Shown here: piece by piece, positions 53,935 through 62,546 of the stretch
How the letters are laid out: each line of letters begins with the position of its first letter
Position numbering within the stretch: position 1 is the stretch's first letter
DNA from: an uncultured Flavobacteriaceae bacterium
GTDB lineage: Bacteria; Bacteroidota; Bacteroidia; Flavobacteriales; Flavobacteriaceae
Direction of reading: 5' to 3'
Length of the DNA: 64,000 nucleotides
Assembly (NCBI GenBank): GCA_947488345.1
Contig: CANKZQ010000002.1
Span: 496,001 to 560,000 of the forward strand
The notes under the pieces: generated by a model
Databases searched by the model: none
The model's input: the letters and a program-made list of their open reading frames with translations, nothing else
What the model was told of the DNA's origin: nothing
Translations under genes and position numbers: made by a program

Positions 53935-55596
53935 TCAAATTTGATAAAACTCTTGCGCCTCCTTTTTGGTGATATAACCATTTTTTATATCTAATAAAAC
54001 TTGTTCTTTTGGGCGATTCTTCGGATCGCCATAACCACCTCCAGTAGCGGTTGCGCAGCGCACAATATCTCCTTTTTCTAAGAAGATGTTGGTTCCTAAA
54101 CTATGTCTTTCTTTAGTCCCATCTTTTCTAATAATCATGAAATAGTTATAAGATCCATCGTGCCCGCCGTTCATTCCCCATGTTTTCGTTTTTTCGCCTA
54201 AAAAAGCTCCCGTTACATGAGCACCGTCAGAAATAATTTTATAGTCTACGTACTGGCCATTTCCTCCTTGAAATTCTCCATATCCTCCTCCTTCGTTATG
54301 AAAAGCATATTGCTCTACTTCAATACCGTAGCGCATTTCACGTATTTCTATAGGGATATTATATGATTCGCCACTGCCGCAAGAGAGCTGTCCTCTATTA
54401 CCATCATGAGTTGCAGAAGCTCCCCAACCACCTGCTAAAGGCTCTGCCTGAATATAAAATTGATTCGTATCTGGATGCATTCCCGAAATAAAAGTCGCAC
54501 AGACAGAACGCATATGTCCTGCAGGCAATTTATCTGGAATCAACGGAGCCAAAATTTTCCATATCAAATCTATTGTGGTAACCATGACTTCATAATATAC
54601 TGATACAGCCGAAGGTGTAACGGCACTTACTATAGTGCCAGGTTCACAAAGTACTTTCATAGGTCTAAACGCACCTCCATTGGCATTCATACTTGGCGTT
54701 GTAATAGCTTTAAAAAGACTTCGACATCCGGTGACCAATCCACTATATGATAAATTTGTTGCGCCTTTCACTTGCGGATGAGAACCATTAAAGTCTACTA
54801 TAAATTCAGTATCAGAAACTGTTATTTTTGCTTTGATCGGAAAAGGGCCTTCTCCAAAACCGTTATCCTCAATTTCTGAAACTCCTTCATAATCTCCATT
54901 AGGTATTGTTTTTAAGGCCTCAATGCACATGCGTTCACCATAATCTAGAAAATCATCTTTAGCTTTTATAAATGTTTTTAATCCGTATTTCTCAATTATT
55001 GAAATTACACGTTTTGCACCTACTTCTGCAGCTGCAATTCCTGCAAATAAATCTCCAAGCGTACTATCAGGTAATCGTACATTCGCTTTAATAAGATCAA
55101 CCAAAGCGTCATTTAACTTACCTTTTGATTTTACTTTTATGAATGGAAACTGTAAACCTTCTTGATAAATTTCTGTTGCTACTGTAGACACCGAACCGGG
55201 AAAAGTGCCTCCTAATTCTGTCCAATGTGCTTTGTTAACCGTGAATGCAACCAATTCTTTATGATAAAAAACTGGATATATTACTGACACATCGGACAGA
55301 TGTGTTCCTCCTCCAGCGTAAGGTGTATTTGCAATAATAACATCACCTTCTTCTAAAACGCTCTCTCCGTTAAATTTTTCCAATGTAGCTCTTACAACCG
55401 AATCTAAGGCTGCTAAAAAAGCAGTTACTCCATTACCTTGCGCCAATAATTCTCCTTTTACGTCGGTTATGCCCACTGCATAATCTAACGATTCATATAT
55501 AATAGGACTCATACTTGTTCGCTGTAATGTTTGAAACATCTCATCTCCAGCTGCTACCAAGGTGTCTTGTATTATTTCTAAAGTAAATTTTTCCAT
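53935..55596 (-). CDS. hyuB: Hydantoinase B/oxoprolinase family protein
   Basis: The protein has 553 residues. It has the HyuB opening LEIIQDTLVAAGDEMFQTLQRTSMSPIIYESLD and the NTPYAGGGTHLSDVSVIYPVF segment. The GGWGASATHDGNRGQLS and EGGGYGEFQGGNGQ stretches are also family hallmarks. HyuB forms the second subunit with HyuA, and its gene overlaps the hyuA stop by 1 nt (TAATG). The pair may open N-methylhydantoin, 5-oxoproline or a similar ring, or act as an acetone-carboxylase-like enzyme; the sequence does not decide. Confidence 0.9.
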   Translation of the reverse strand: MEKFTLEIIQDTLVAAGDEMFQTLQRTSMSPIIYESLDYAVGITDVKGELLAQGNGVTAFLAALDSVVRATLEKFNGESVLEEGDVIIANTPYAGGGTHLSDVSVIYPVFYHKELVAFTVNKAHWTELGGTFPGSVSTVATEIYQEGLQFPFIKVKSKGKLNDALVDLIKANVRLPDSTLGDLFAGIAAAEVGAKRVISIIEKYGLKTFIKAKDDFLDYGERMCIEALKTIPNGDYEGVSEIEDNGFGEGPFPIKAKITVSDTEFIVDFNGSHPQVKGATNLSYSGLVTGCRSLFKAITTPSMNANGGAFRPMKVLCEPGTIVSAVTPSAVSVYYEVMVTTIDLIWKILAPLIPDKLPAGHMRSVCATFISGMHPDTNQFYIQAEPLAGGWGASATHDGNRGQLSCGSGESYNIPIEIREMRYGIEVEQYAFHNEGGGYGEFQGGNGQYVDYKIISDGAHVTGAFLGEKTKTWGMNGGHDGSYNYFMIIRKDGTKERHSLGTNIFLEKGDIVRCATATGGGYGDPKNRPKEQVLLDIKNGYITKKEAQEFYQI

Positions 55597-57662
55597 TAAG
55601 CAGTTCTTTGAGGGGTAATAATTAAATTTCCGTATTCATCCACTAAAACTTCATGAAGCGGCGTAACTACAGTGGTAGTAGCATTTTCTGCTATAACAGC
55701 CGGCCCCTTTAACATCATGTTTGGTTCTAAGAGTTCTCGTCGATAGAAAGATGTGTCATGTTTTCCTAAATCATCAAAATCGACTTCTTTGGTATCGAAA
55801 ATAGCATCTTCTACTTTTCTATCTGTAACCCTTAATTTCGGAAAATCAGGTTTTTCTACTTCTACTTCTGCTACCAGATGGAAATTAACCAGTTCTACTG
55901 GAGCATCTAACTCAAACGAATACTGTTTTTTATGTTCACTATGAAAATTTGCAATTATGGTTTTAAGGGGCGTATTTTTCGAGAAGTTCGTAAGCATCAC
56001 CTTTACATAATGTTCTTGTCCAACATATCTCAGATCAGCATAATATGTGAATTTCATCTCATTTTGTTGGTAATTATCTGCTTTAAAATTTAAAACTGCT
56101 TCGTCTTTAATTTCTGAAAAAATTGATAGTATCGTCTCTTTTTGTTTCTCAGAAAGTGTTAAAACGTTTGTTCTAATATAATCTCTTCGAACATCCGACA
56201 TCAGCATACCGAATGCTGAAAACACTCCTGCATGCGGAGGAATAATTAATTCGGATACCTGAAGTTCTCTTGCTAAATCTGCTCCATGCATGGCACCACC
56301 TCCACCAATTACAATCATAGAAAAATCTCTTGGATCATGTCCTTTATTAACTGAAATAAGTTTTAATGCGTTTACCATATTCGCATTTGCGATACGAAGA
56401 ATACCCTTTGCAACGTCCTCTTTAGAAGCATTTAATTTTTCACATAAGACACGAGAGGCTTCCTCTATACTTGAATAATCAGGTTGTATTTCTCCTCCTA
56501 TGAAGTAATCGGGATGTATGCGGCCTGTAATAATATTCGCGTCTGTAGTTGTCAAGTTCTTTCCACCTCTTCCGTAAGCTGCTGGTCCAGGTGAAGCTCC
56601 TGCACTTTTGGGACCAACGTGCATTTTACCACCTTGATCTATCCATGCAATACTTCCTCCTCCATTGCCAATTTCAACAATATCAATCACAGGTGTTTGA
56701 ATGGGGTATCCTGCTTTCGTTCTAGAGTGGTCTATCTTATAATTGGTCGTTATTTTTACTTGTCCGTTTTCTACCAAAGCACATTTTGCTGTGGTTCCAC
56801 CTATATCTAAAACAATTAGATCTTTTTTATCAATAACTTTTCCTAAGGCAATGGCTCCAAAAACACCACTAGCGGGACCCGACTCTACCATGGTAATAGG
56901 ATTTGACTTCACATCATTTATACTAGTGATACCGCCATTAGATTGCATTATAAAAGGTGCATTTCGTAATTCTTTTTCTCTTAACCTCTCTTCGAGGTTA
57001 TTTAAATATTTCTTGGCAATAGGTAATACATATCCTGATAATACTGTAGAACTAGTCCGTTCATATTCTCGCCATTCTCGGGTGATTTGGTGAGAAGCAA
57101 TAATCTCAATATCACTATTTAAATGAAAAATTTCTTTCAAAAGTTGAATTTCATGTTTCGGATTCTTATACGCATGTAGTAAACAGATCGCTATCGATTC
57201 TACGTTTTCTTCTTTACATGTTTTAAGAATAGACTTTAGCGTTGACGTATTTAATTCTTTATTAATTTCACCTTTATAATTTATTCGCTCTTCAACCTCA
57301 AATCTTAAATGTCGAGGCACAAAAGGAGGTTGTTTTATAAAGTTAAAGTTGAACAAATCTGGTCTATTACAACGTGCAATTTCCAGTACATCTCTAAAGC
57401 CTTTTGTAGTAATCAATGCGGTTTTCGCACCTTTACGTTCTGTCAATGCATTAATTACAACTGTAGTGCCATGGGCAAAAAAATCTATCTCTTTTAGATT
57501 TATATTGCCTTTAGCGATGGTATTCAATATTCCTTGTTCAAAGTTTGACGGGGTCGTATCAGATTTTACAACTTTTACTCCTAATGAGTTGCCTGATTTC
57601 TTGTCAAATTCTAAGCATACCAAATCTGTAAAAGTCCCGCCTATATCTGTTGCAACTCTCAT
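55596..57662 (-). CDS. hyuA: Hydantoinase A/oxoprolinase family protein
   Basis: The protein has 688 residues, the normal HyuA length. The ATP-binding motif ATDIGGTFTDLVCL lies at about 4-17, with the second phosphate motif VLDIGGTTAKCALV (about 283-296) and GGGGAMHGADLARELQVSELIIPPHAGVFSAFG (abridged: about 445-478). It pairs with the HyuB protein of the next gene. The reaction is ATP-dependent ring opening or carboxylation, with the substrate unknown. It lies about 95 nt downstream of the TonB-dependent receptor gene, with a terminator-like hairpin between them. Confidence 0.9.
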   Translation of the reverse strand: MRVATDIGGTFTDLVCLEFDKKSGNSLGVKVVKSDTTPSNFEQGILNTIAKGNINLKEIDFFAHGTTVVINALTERKGAKTALITTKGFRDVLEIARCNRPDLFNFNFIKQPPFVPRHLRFEVEERINYKGEINKELNTSTLKSILKTCKEENVESIAICLLHAYKNPKHEIQLLKEIFHLNSDIEIIASHQITREWREYERTSSTVLSGYVLPIAKKYLNNLEERLREKELRNAPFIMQSNGGITSINDVKSNPITMVESGPASGVFGAIALGKVIDKKDLIVLDIGGTTAKCALVENGQVKITTNYKIDHSRTKAGYPIQTPVIDIVEIGNGGGSIAWIDQGGKMHVGPKSAGASPGPAAYGRGGKNLTTTDANIITGRIHPDYFIGGEIQPDYSSIEEASRVLCEKLNASKEDVAKGILRIANANMVNALKLISVNKGHDPRDFSMIVIGGGGAMHGADLARELQVSELIIPPHAGVFSAFGMLMSDVRRDYIRTNVLTLSEKQKETILSIFSEIKDEAVLNFKADNYQQNEMKFTYYADLRYVGQEHYVKVMLTNFSKNTPLKTIIANFHSEHKKQYSFELDAPVELVNFHLVAEVEVEKPDFPKLRVTDRKVEDAIFDTKEVDFDDLGKHDTSFYRRELLEPNMMLKGPAVIAENATTTVVTPLHEVLVDEYGNLIITPQRTA

Positions 57663-57684
57663 ATCTATTTTTATCTAATTTGAT

Positions 57685-57715
57685 TAAAAAAGCCACTAAT
57701 GAATTTTAGCGGCTT
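57685..57715 (-). terminator. Hairpin with T tract between TonB receptor and hyuA
   Basis: On the minus strand AAGCC (57715-57711) pairs with GGCTT (57694-57690), then after a C/A mismatch CTAA with TTAG, with a 6-nt loop and a run of T just after (A tract 57686-57690). It would end or reduce transcription after the receptor gene, before hyuA. Confidence 0.6.
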
Positions 57716-57757
57716 AGTATTCACTTAAAAACTAATTCAAAATTCTTTAGCGAAATA

Positions 57758-60121
57758 TTAAAATTTATAGGTTAAAGTTGTACCAAACGCCGCCGGCTGA
57801 CCTAACCATGCCAAATCGGATCCTCCATTGGAGAATGTTTGATCAAAAAATTCAGTAATATACTGGGTGTCCGTTATGTTAGTCCCCCAAAGACCTACTG
57901 TAAACTTATCAAAGGTGAAATTGACTCTAGCATTTAAAATGCTATATCTTGGTGAAACGGCCGCGTTGTCTTCATGCCAGTACATTTCTCCTGTACCTTT
58001 TAAATTTACATTACCACTGAAAGCAATCTTATCTGAAATATCAAATCTAGATTCAAGACCAATACTGTAACTATCTTGTGGTACAAGAGGCGTTGCATTG
58101 CCAGATACATCAATTGTTTCGTTCGCTCCTGTACTTACTGTAGAACTACCATTTTCGATAGTAGACTTACTCACTCCGTAACTAGCTAGAATATCGAGCC
58201 AATTAGAAGCCCTTATACGCATGTCTGCTTCAAAACCAAATGATTCACTTTCAGGAACATTGAAATTTCCTATAAGAATTTGACCAGCTCCTCCATTGAG
58301 TACCAATGCATACAACTGCTGATCTGTAAAGTCGATATAATATCCCGATAGATTAAGAATAAAACGATTGTTCCAATAAGAATTTTTAATACCTATTTCA
58401 TAATTATCTGTAATTTCGGGATTGAAAGAAGTATCGTAACGAACTGTCGTACCTTGATTAAAGCCACCGGTTCTATACCCCTTGCCATAATTGGCATACA
58501 TCAACATATTCTTGGTTGCCTGAAGAGACAACGAAAACTTGGGTTGCAATTGTGTATCGACTCTATTTGGATTTGTACCTTCACTTCTATTATCCTGACT
58601 GATCTTGTCATTATCATAACGCATTCCTGCTGATAAGGTTAATTTATCTGATACTTTAAAGTTAACAAAGCCAAATACTGCAAACGTTTTATAATTATTG
58701 GTAAAATCACCCACTGCCAGAGGACTTTGAACGCCTGATGGAGCGAAAGGAGGTGCAAAAAAACCAAAATCTGCCGAAGCTCTCGTGGTTAATAGCTTAT
58801 CTAAGTTCTGATAAAACGCTCCTAAATCCCAGCTAATATTACTATTTGAATCATCTTTAGAGCTCAAGCGAATCTCTTGATTAAATGATTCAGTATTACT
58901 ATCTTGATCTTGTCGTAAAATATCTGCAGGAGTAAAATCTAAATCTCCAAAAGCATTTCTTTCTGCTTTGTTATATGTAGTTAAAGATGTTAATCGTAAT
59001 TTTTCGTAGTTAAAATCAACTTTTAAATTACCATATGTTCCTTTAAGCGTGCCAACTCCTCTCTGGTCAGCTTGAATTGCCAAGTTGTCATAGTCATCTG
59101 GGGCTATTTTCGCCTGTCCATTTGTTGGAGCCGCATAGTATACAGCCCCTGCTTCAGTATCAATAATTTGACCTGTTAAAGTTGCTGAAACTTTAGATGA
59201 CAACCTTGTTTTTAATTGTCCGCGTATTGATAAATCCTGCATGAAATCCGGTGCTTCATTTAAGGTAATATTATTTAAAAGACCGTCTCCCTTTTTATAA
59301 GAGCCAGATACTCGATAAAACAATTTATCTTTTACTATCGGACCAGTTGAAGACAATTGTGCGCTAAATAGGTTTCCATTTGCATACCCAACTTGTACTT
59401 TGTTTTTAGAAGTATTTGTGGGTTCATTCGTTACAATGTTAATAGCTCCTGCAATTGCATTCTTACCGTACAATGCACCTTGAGGCCCTTTAACCACCTC
59501 AATTAAAGCAACATCAAATAATTCTTGATTTAATAAGTTGGCATCTGGCAGCGTCACTCCGTCAATTACAAAGGCTATTGGAGCATCACCATTTCTAATT
59601 TGTGAAATTCCGCGAACAGTAATAAAGTTATTACCTACGTTCTGGGACGTTGTAAAATTAACGTTTGGAATCTGATCGGCAAATGTTTGAACATTACTAA
59701 TACCTTTCACTTCAATATCCTGAGCGGTAAAAGCAACTACCGATTCAGGAATAGACTGTACTGATTCTGTTCTTCTTCTAGCGCGACTATTCACATTATC
59801 AAAACCACGAATGACAACTTCATCTAATTGAGATGCATCTTCTTCGAGTGTCACATTAATAGTTCGTCTTTCATCAAGAACTACTTCTTTCGATTTATAA
59901 CCTAAAAATGAAAAAACTAGCGTCGCTCCTTGATTTACCTTGATCGTATAATTTCCATTAACGTCTGTGGTCGTTCCGTTAGAGGTTCCTTTTTCAATAA
60001 CATTTACACCGTATAATGATTCAGAAGTAGACTTTACATTACCACTAACTGTAATTTCTTGGGAGAATGATAAAAAAGGAAATAAAAGAACTAATAGTAA
60101 TAAATTTCGTGTCATTTTCAT
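57758..60121 (-). CDS. TonB-dependent receptor with carboxypeptidase-regulatory-like N-domain
   Basis: The protein has 787 residues with a signal peptide (ending LSFSQ). A carboxypeptidase-regulatory-like beta domain (about 22-95) leads to the plug (about 120-230, with PNVNFTTSQNVGNNFITVRG) and a 22-stranded-type barrel to the C-terminal GTTLTYKF. The length is shorter than SusC-type (about 1000) receptors and there is no SusD gene here, so it resembles siderophore or small-molecule receptors. As first gene of the locus, it should bring the substrate of the Hyu enzymes across the outer membrane. Confidence 0.92.
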   Translation of the reverse strand: MKMTRNLLLLVLLFPFLSFSQEITVSGNVKSTSESLYGVNVIEKGTSNGTTTDVNGNYTIKVNQGATLVFSFLGYKSKEVVLDERRTINVTLEEDASQLDEVVIRGFDNVNSRARRRTESVQSIPESVVAFTAQDIEVKGISNVQTFADQIPNVNFTTSQNVGNNFITVRGISQIRNGDAPIAFVIDGVTLPDANLLNQELFDVALIEVVKGPQGALYGKNAIAGAINIVTNEPTNTSKNKVQVGYANGNLFSAQLSSTGPIVKDKLFYRVSGSYKKGDGLLNNITLNEAPDFMQDLSIRGQLKTRLSSKVSATLTGQIIDTEAGAVYYAAPTNGQAKIAPDDYDNLAIQADQRGVGTLKGTYGNLKVDFNYEKLRLTSLTTYNKAERNAFGDLDFTPADILRQDQDSNTESFNQEIRLSSKDDSNSNISWDLGAFYQNLDKLLTTRASADFGFFAPPFAPSGVQSPLAVGDFTNNYKTFAVFGFVNFKVSDKLTLSAGMRYDNDKISQDNRSEGTNPNRVDTQLQPKFSLSLQATKNMLMYANYGKGYRTGGFNQGTTVRYDTSFNPEITDNYEIGIKNSYWNNRFILNLSGYYIDFTDQQLYALVLNGGAGQILIGNFNVPESESFGFEADMRIRASNWLDILASYGVSKSTIENGSSTVSTGANETIDVSGNATPLVPQDSYSIGLESRFDISDKIAFSGNVNLKGTGEMYWHEDNAAVSPRYSILNARVNFTFDKFTVGLWGTNITDTQYITEFFDQTFSNGGSDLAWLGQPAAFGTTLTYKF

Positions 60122-60166
60122 AATTTGATTTAGTTAATTCTGATGATAAAAGTATACATCTTCATT

Positions 60167-60229
60167 TTCCAAACATATAATTCCAAATATTAATTTATAT
60201 ATTAGTAATTCCAACAGCAAAAATTGGAA
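60167..60229. promoter_or_regulatory. Cluster of TTCCAA/TTGGAA repeats in the divergent region
   Basis: TTCCAA occurs at 60167-60172, 60181-60186 and 60209-60214, and its inverted form TTGGAA at 60224-60229. The last two form an inverted repeat with a 9-nt spacer. The cluster fills the ~110-nt region between the TonB receptor gene and the divergent 411-residue gene, so it may be the operator that controls both. Confidence 0.45.
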
Positions 60230-60233
60230 ATAA

Positions 60234-61469
60234 ATGGAAAATTCTATACATAAGAATACAAACGAATCATTGCTCTTGACAAAACAAACTTTTAATAGAC
60301 TACTTAAAAGCGTCATATCCCATTTTAAAAAGTCTCATGATTTCCCTTCAAAATATAAGGATTCACAATTATATGGTTTTGGTAATTACGATACCACAAA
60401 GCCAAATCTAAAGAATGACTTAGAACTCATATTGAGAGGTTATGTAAATGGTAAGTATTTATATAATAAACAACGCGAAGTAGCTTCTGGAAAACCTATC
60501 GTCAAAATTAGTCGAGACTATAGGGAACTATATTTTAATTATTTGGGTTATACCGGGATTTATGATTTTCTAGATAAAGAAATGAAAAATGTTGACGAAC
60601 GCGAAAAACAGATACAACTTATAGAAAACATATCACGAAATGAGGACTTCCATTACGTATGTTACTATTATGGAGAAGACAAAAAAATGACTAAAGGCCA
60701 ATTAATTATTCATAACAATTGGAAAACTTTTGAGTTAATTTTTGTCTATTTTAATCCACGAAATGAACATGTCTTCTATGAGTTATTTGGTAGTATAAAA
60801 CAAGAAAGTAATTTTTTACATTTTGATTGTAAACATTTTGTTCATAGAAAAAAGATGGAAGGGTCGAAAATGATTTTTTACGTTGGTTTAAATTCATTCA
60901 ATGATAGACCTATACTCATTGGAGCTTATTCATCGAATGATAAGTATGATCATAGTATTGCTGGTAAACTAATGCTTGTACAAATGAATTCAAAGCAAGA
61001 AATGGAAGAAGAATCAAAGTCTCTTCATTTTGATCCAATTATTTGTCAAGAACTGGTTCAATCTCGTTATGTGATACCAAGTAGGATACCTACTCAATTA
61101 TCGAAGATATCTTCAAAAAGCCCTTATGCTAGTATCTTCGGAAAAATCCCTTCAAATTATAAAGCAAAATTTATTATGACGGATAATGAAATTGACCTTC
61201 GGTTTAGTATAAAGAAGTACCATTATAATATTGTGAGTGATATGGAGGATATTGTCTTAGAAAACGATAGAATTCAAATTGTGAGTAAGGGACAGATACT
61301 AGAACTTCATTTTGAAATTACCGGAATTTTTCTGCTTCAAAACATATCTATGTATATTAAGAATTATGAATTGTTTTCTAAAAATAGAGCGACTACGGGA
61401 CATTTCTCTGGTATTGACATTAATAATAATCCTGTTTCTGGTAATGTTCAAATAGAAACGCTGAACTAA
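60234..61469 (+). CDS. 411-residue cytoplasmic protein of unknown family, divergent from the hyu locus
   Basis: The protein has no signal peptide or transmembrane segment. The N-terminal ~115 residues are mostly helical and charged; a segment at about 96-112 (YRELYFNYLGYTGIYDF) recalls the YLGY...DF helix found in some uncharacterised Bacteroidota regulators, from memory. Residues about 135-260 are beta-rich (KKMTKGQLIIHNNWKTFELI, then GSKMIFYVGLNSFNDRPILIGAYSS), and the C-terminal ~130 residues form another beta-rich block. Its divergent position and the repeat cluster between the genes suggest a ligand-responsive regulator of the hyu locus. No catalytic motif is seen and I cannot name the family. 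Confidence 0.7.
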   Translation: MENSIHKNTNESLLLTKQTFNRLLKSVISHFKKSHDFPSKYKDSQLYGFGNYDTTKPNLKNDLELILRGYVNGKYLYNKQREVASGKPIVKISRDYRELYFNYLGYTGIYDFLDKEMKNVDEREKQIQLIENISRNEDFHYVCYYYGEDKKMTKGQLIIHNNWKTFELIFVYFNPRNEHVFYELFGSIKQESNFLHFDCKHFVHRKKMEGSKMIFYVGLNSFNDRPILIGAYSSNDKYDHSIAGKLMLVQMNSKQEMEEESKSLHFDPIICQELVQSRYVIPSRIPTQLSKISSKSPYASIFGKIPSNYKAKFIMTDNEIDLRFSIKKYHYNIVSDMEDIVLENDRIQIVSKGQILELHFEITGIFLLQNISMYIKNYELFSKNRATTGHFSGIDINNNPVSGNVQIETLN

Positions 61470-61505
61470 TATCAGATTAGTGCTTGAAACACTCATCCAA
61501 CAATC

Positions 61506-62411
61506 TTATTCGAAGTATGTCGCATGCTTTGTTGATAATTCATCAAGTAGTCTTATTTTGATTTCTTTAAAAAATAGTTCAGCCGCTTCACTTTGTAATT
61601 GAATTTTACCTTTTTCTAAGGGTACTACTTCGCCATTTTCATTGATATATCGTGAATCTTTCAATACCATCACAACCTCCCCATTTACGATATGCAAACT
61701 TTTACCATTAAAGCAAACCAAATCAAGCGTATTCCATTCTCCAGGATCATTTTCATAGTTATTACTTCTCAAACAATATTTTCCTGCCTCTCCTCTTTCA
61801 CCAAAACTTAGAAAATCTTGACTTTCGTGCGCCATAGGATTTAGACCTGACTCAGAAGCATATGCTCGAATATCAATTGCTGATGTTGCCTGACTCCAAA
61901 AATCTCCTGTATGCGCTTCCATAATTTGAAATTCTTGCGACATCATCCATGAACGCCAATGTTCTGCTCCAAAATCACCAACAGAATGATATAAAATACC
62001 AGAGTCTTTTAAACGATTTTTTCTAGGAACCAATTTTTTGTCTCCCCACTTAAACTTCAATTGAAAATGGTAATTATCATATATTTCCTTCGTCACCAAA
62101 CATCCATAATATTCGCCAGTAACTTTAATGACTTGTTCATTATCCTTCATAAACGTTGAAAAAACATCATAACCCGGTTGATTCAAACCAATTGGAGCTA
62201 TTTTATTTCCTAAAGAGTCGAGCGGATGACTTCCATCATAGCCTACTTGGTGTTTAAAACTTAAATAGGTATCCCATTTTGAGAGATCTTTATCAACCAA
62301 ATTGGTCCATTCAATTGTATCTTCTTCCTCTCGATTTTCGACTTTATCACATGAAAAACAAAGTATACAAATGCAAATAGACATCAATAATTTCTTAAAC
62401 GATATATTCAT
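61506..62411 (-). CDS. DUF1080-family lipoprotein (3-keto-disaccharide hydrolase type)
   Basis: The protein has 301 residues from the ATG at 62411, giving a lipoprotein signal (LCFSC, Cys21). The open frame starts 84 nt earlier with a charged, non-signal stretch. The fold is a concanavalin-like beta-jelly-roll; the segments IEWTNLVDKDLSKWDTYLSF, HFQLKFKWGD and SGILYHSVGD are typical of DUF1080. Family members hydrolyse 3-keto-glycosides, or bind sugar chains, in sugar-degradation loci. It follows a DUF5060-type hydrolase gene in the same direction, supporting a glycan-utilisation role. Confidence 0.85.
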   Translation of the reverse strand: MNISFKKLLMSICICILCFSCDKVENREEEDTIEWTNLVDKDLSKWDTYLSFKHQVGYDGSHPLDSLGNKIAPIGLNQPGYDVFSTFMKDNEQVIKVTGEYYGCLVTKEIYDNYHFQLKFKWGDKKLVPRKNRLKDSGILYHSVGDFGAEHWRSWMMSQEFQIMEAHTGDFWSQATSAIDIRAYASESGLNPMAHESQDFLSFGERGEAGKYCLRSNNYENDPGEWNTLDLVCFNGKSLHIVNGEVVMVLKDSRYINENGEVVPLEKGKIQLQSEAAELFFKEIKIRLLDELSTKHATYFE

Positions 62412-62523
62412 TTGCATTTTTAATTTAAAAGAATCGAACTTCGATAGTTCAAGATGTACGCAGTCTTTCATGTTTTTGTTTTGTTTATTGATCATTTTCG
62501 TTTATTTGATTTATTCAATCTTG

Positions 62524-62542
62524 TGTTGAAATGTTTTCAACA
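62524..62542. promoter_or_regulatory. Perfect 19-bp palindrome upstream of the DUF1080 gene
   Basis: TGTTGAAA-TGT-TTTCAACA is a perfect inverted repeat (8 bp arms, 3-nt centre). It lies 5 nt after the stop of the glycoside-hydrolase gene and about 113 nt before the DUF1080 start. No T tract follows in either direction, so it fits an operator for a dimeric regulator better than a terminator. Confidence 0.5.
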
Positions 62543-62546
62543 TTTC

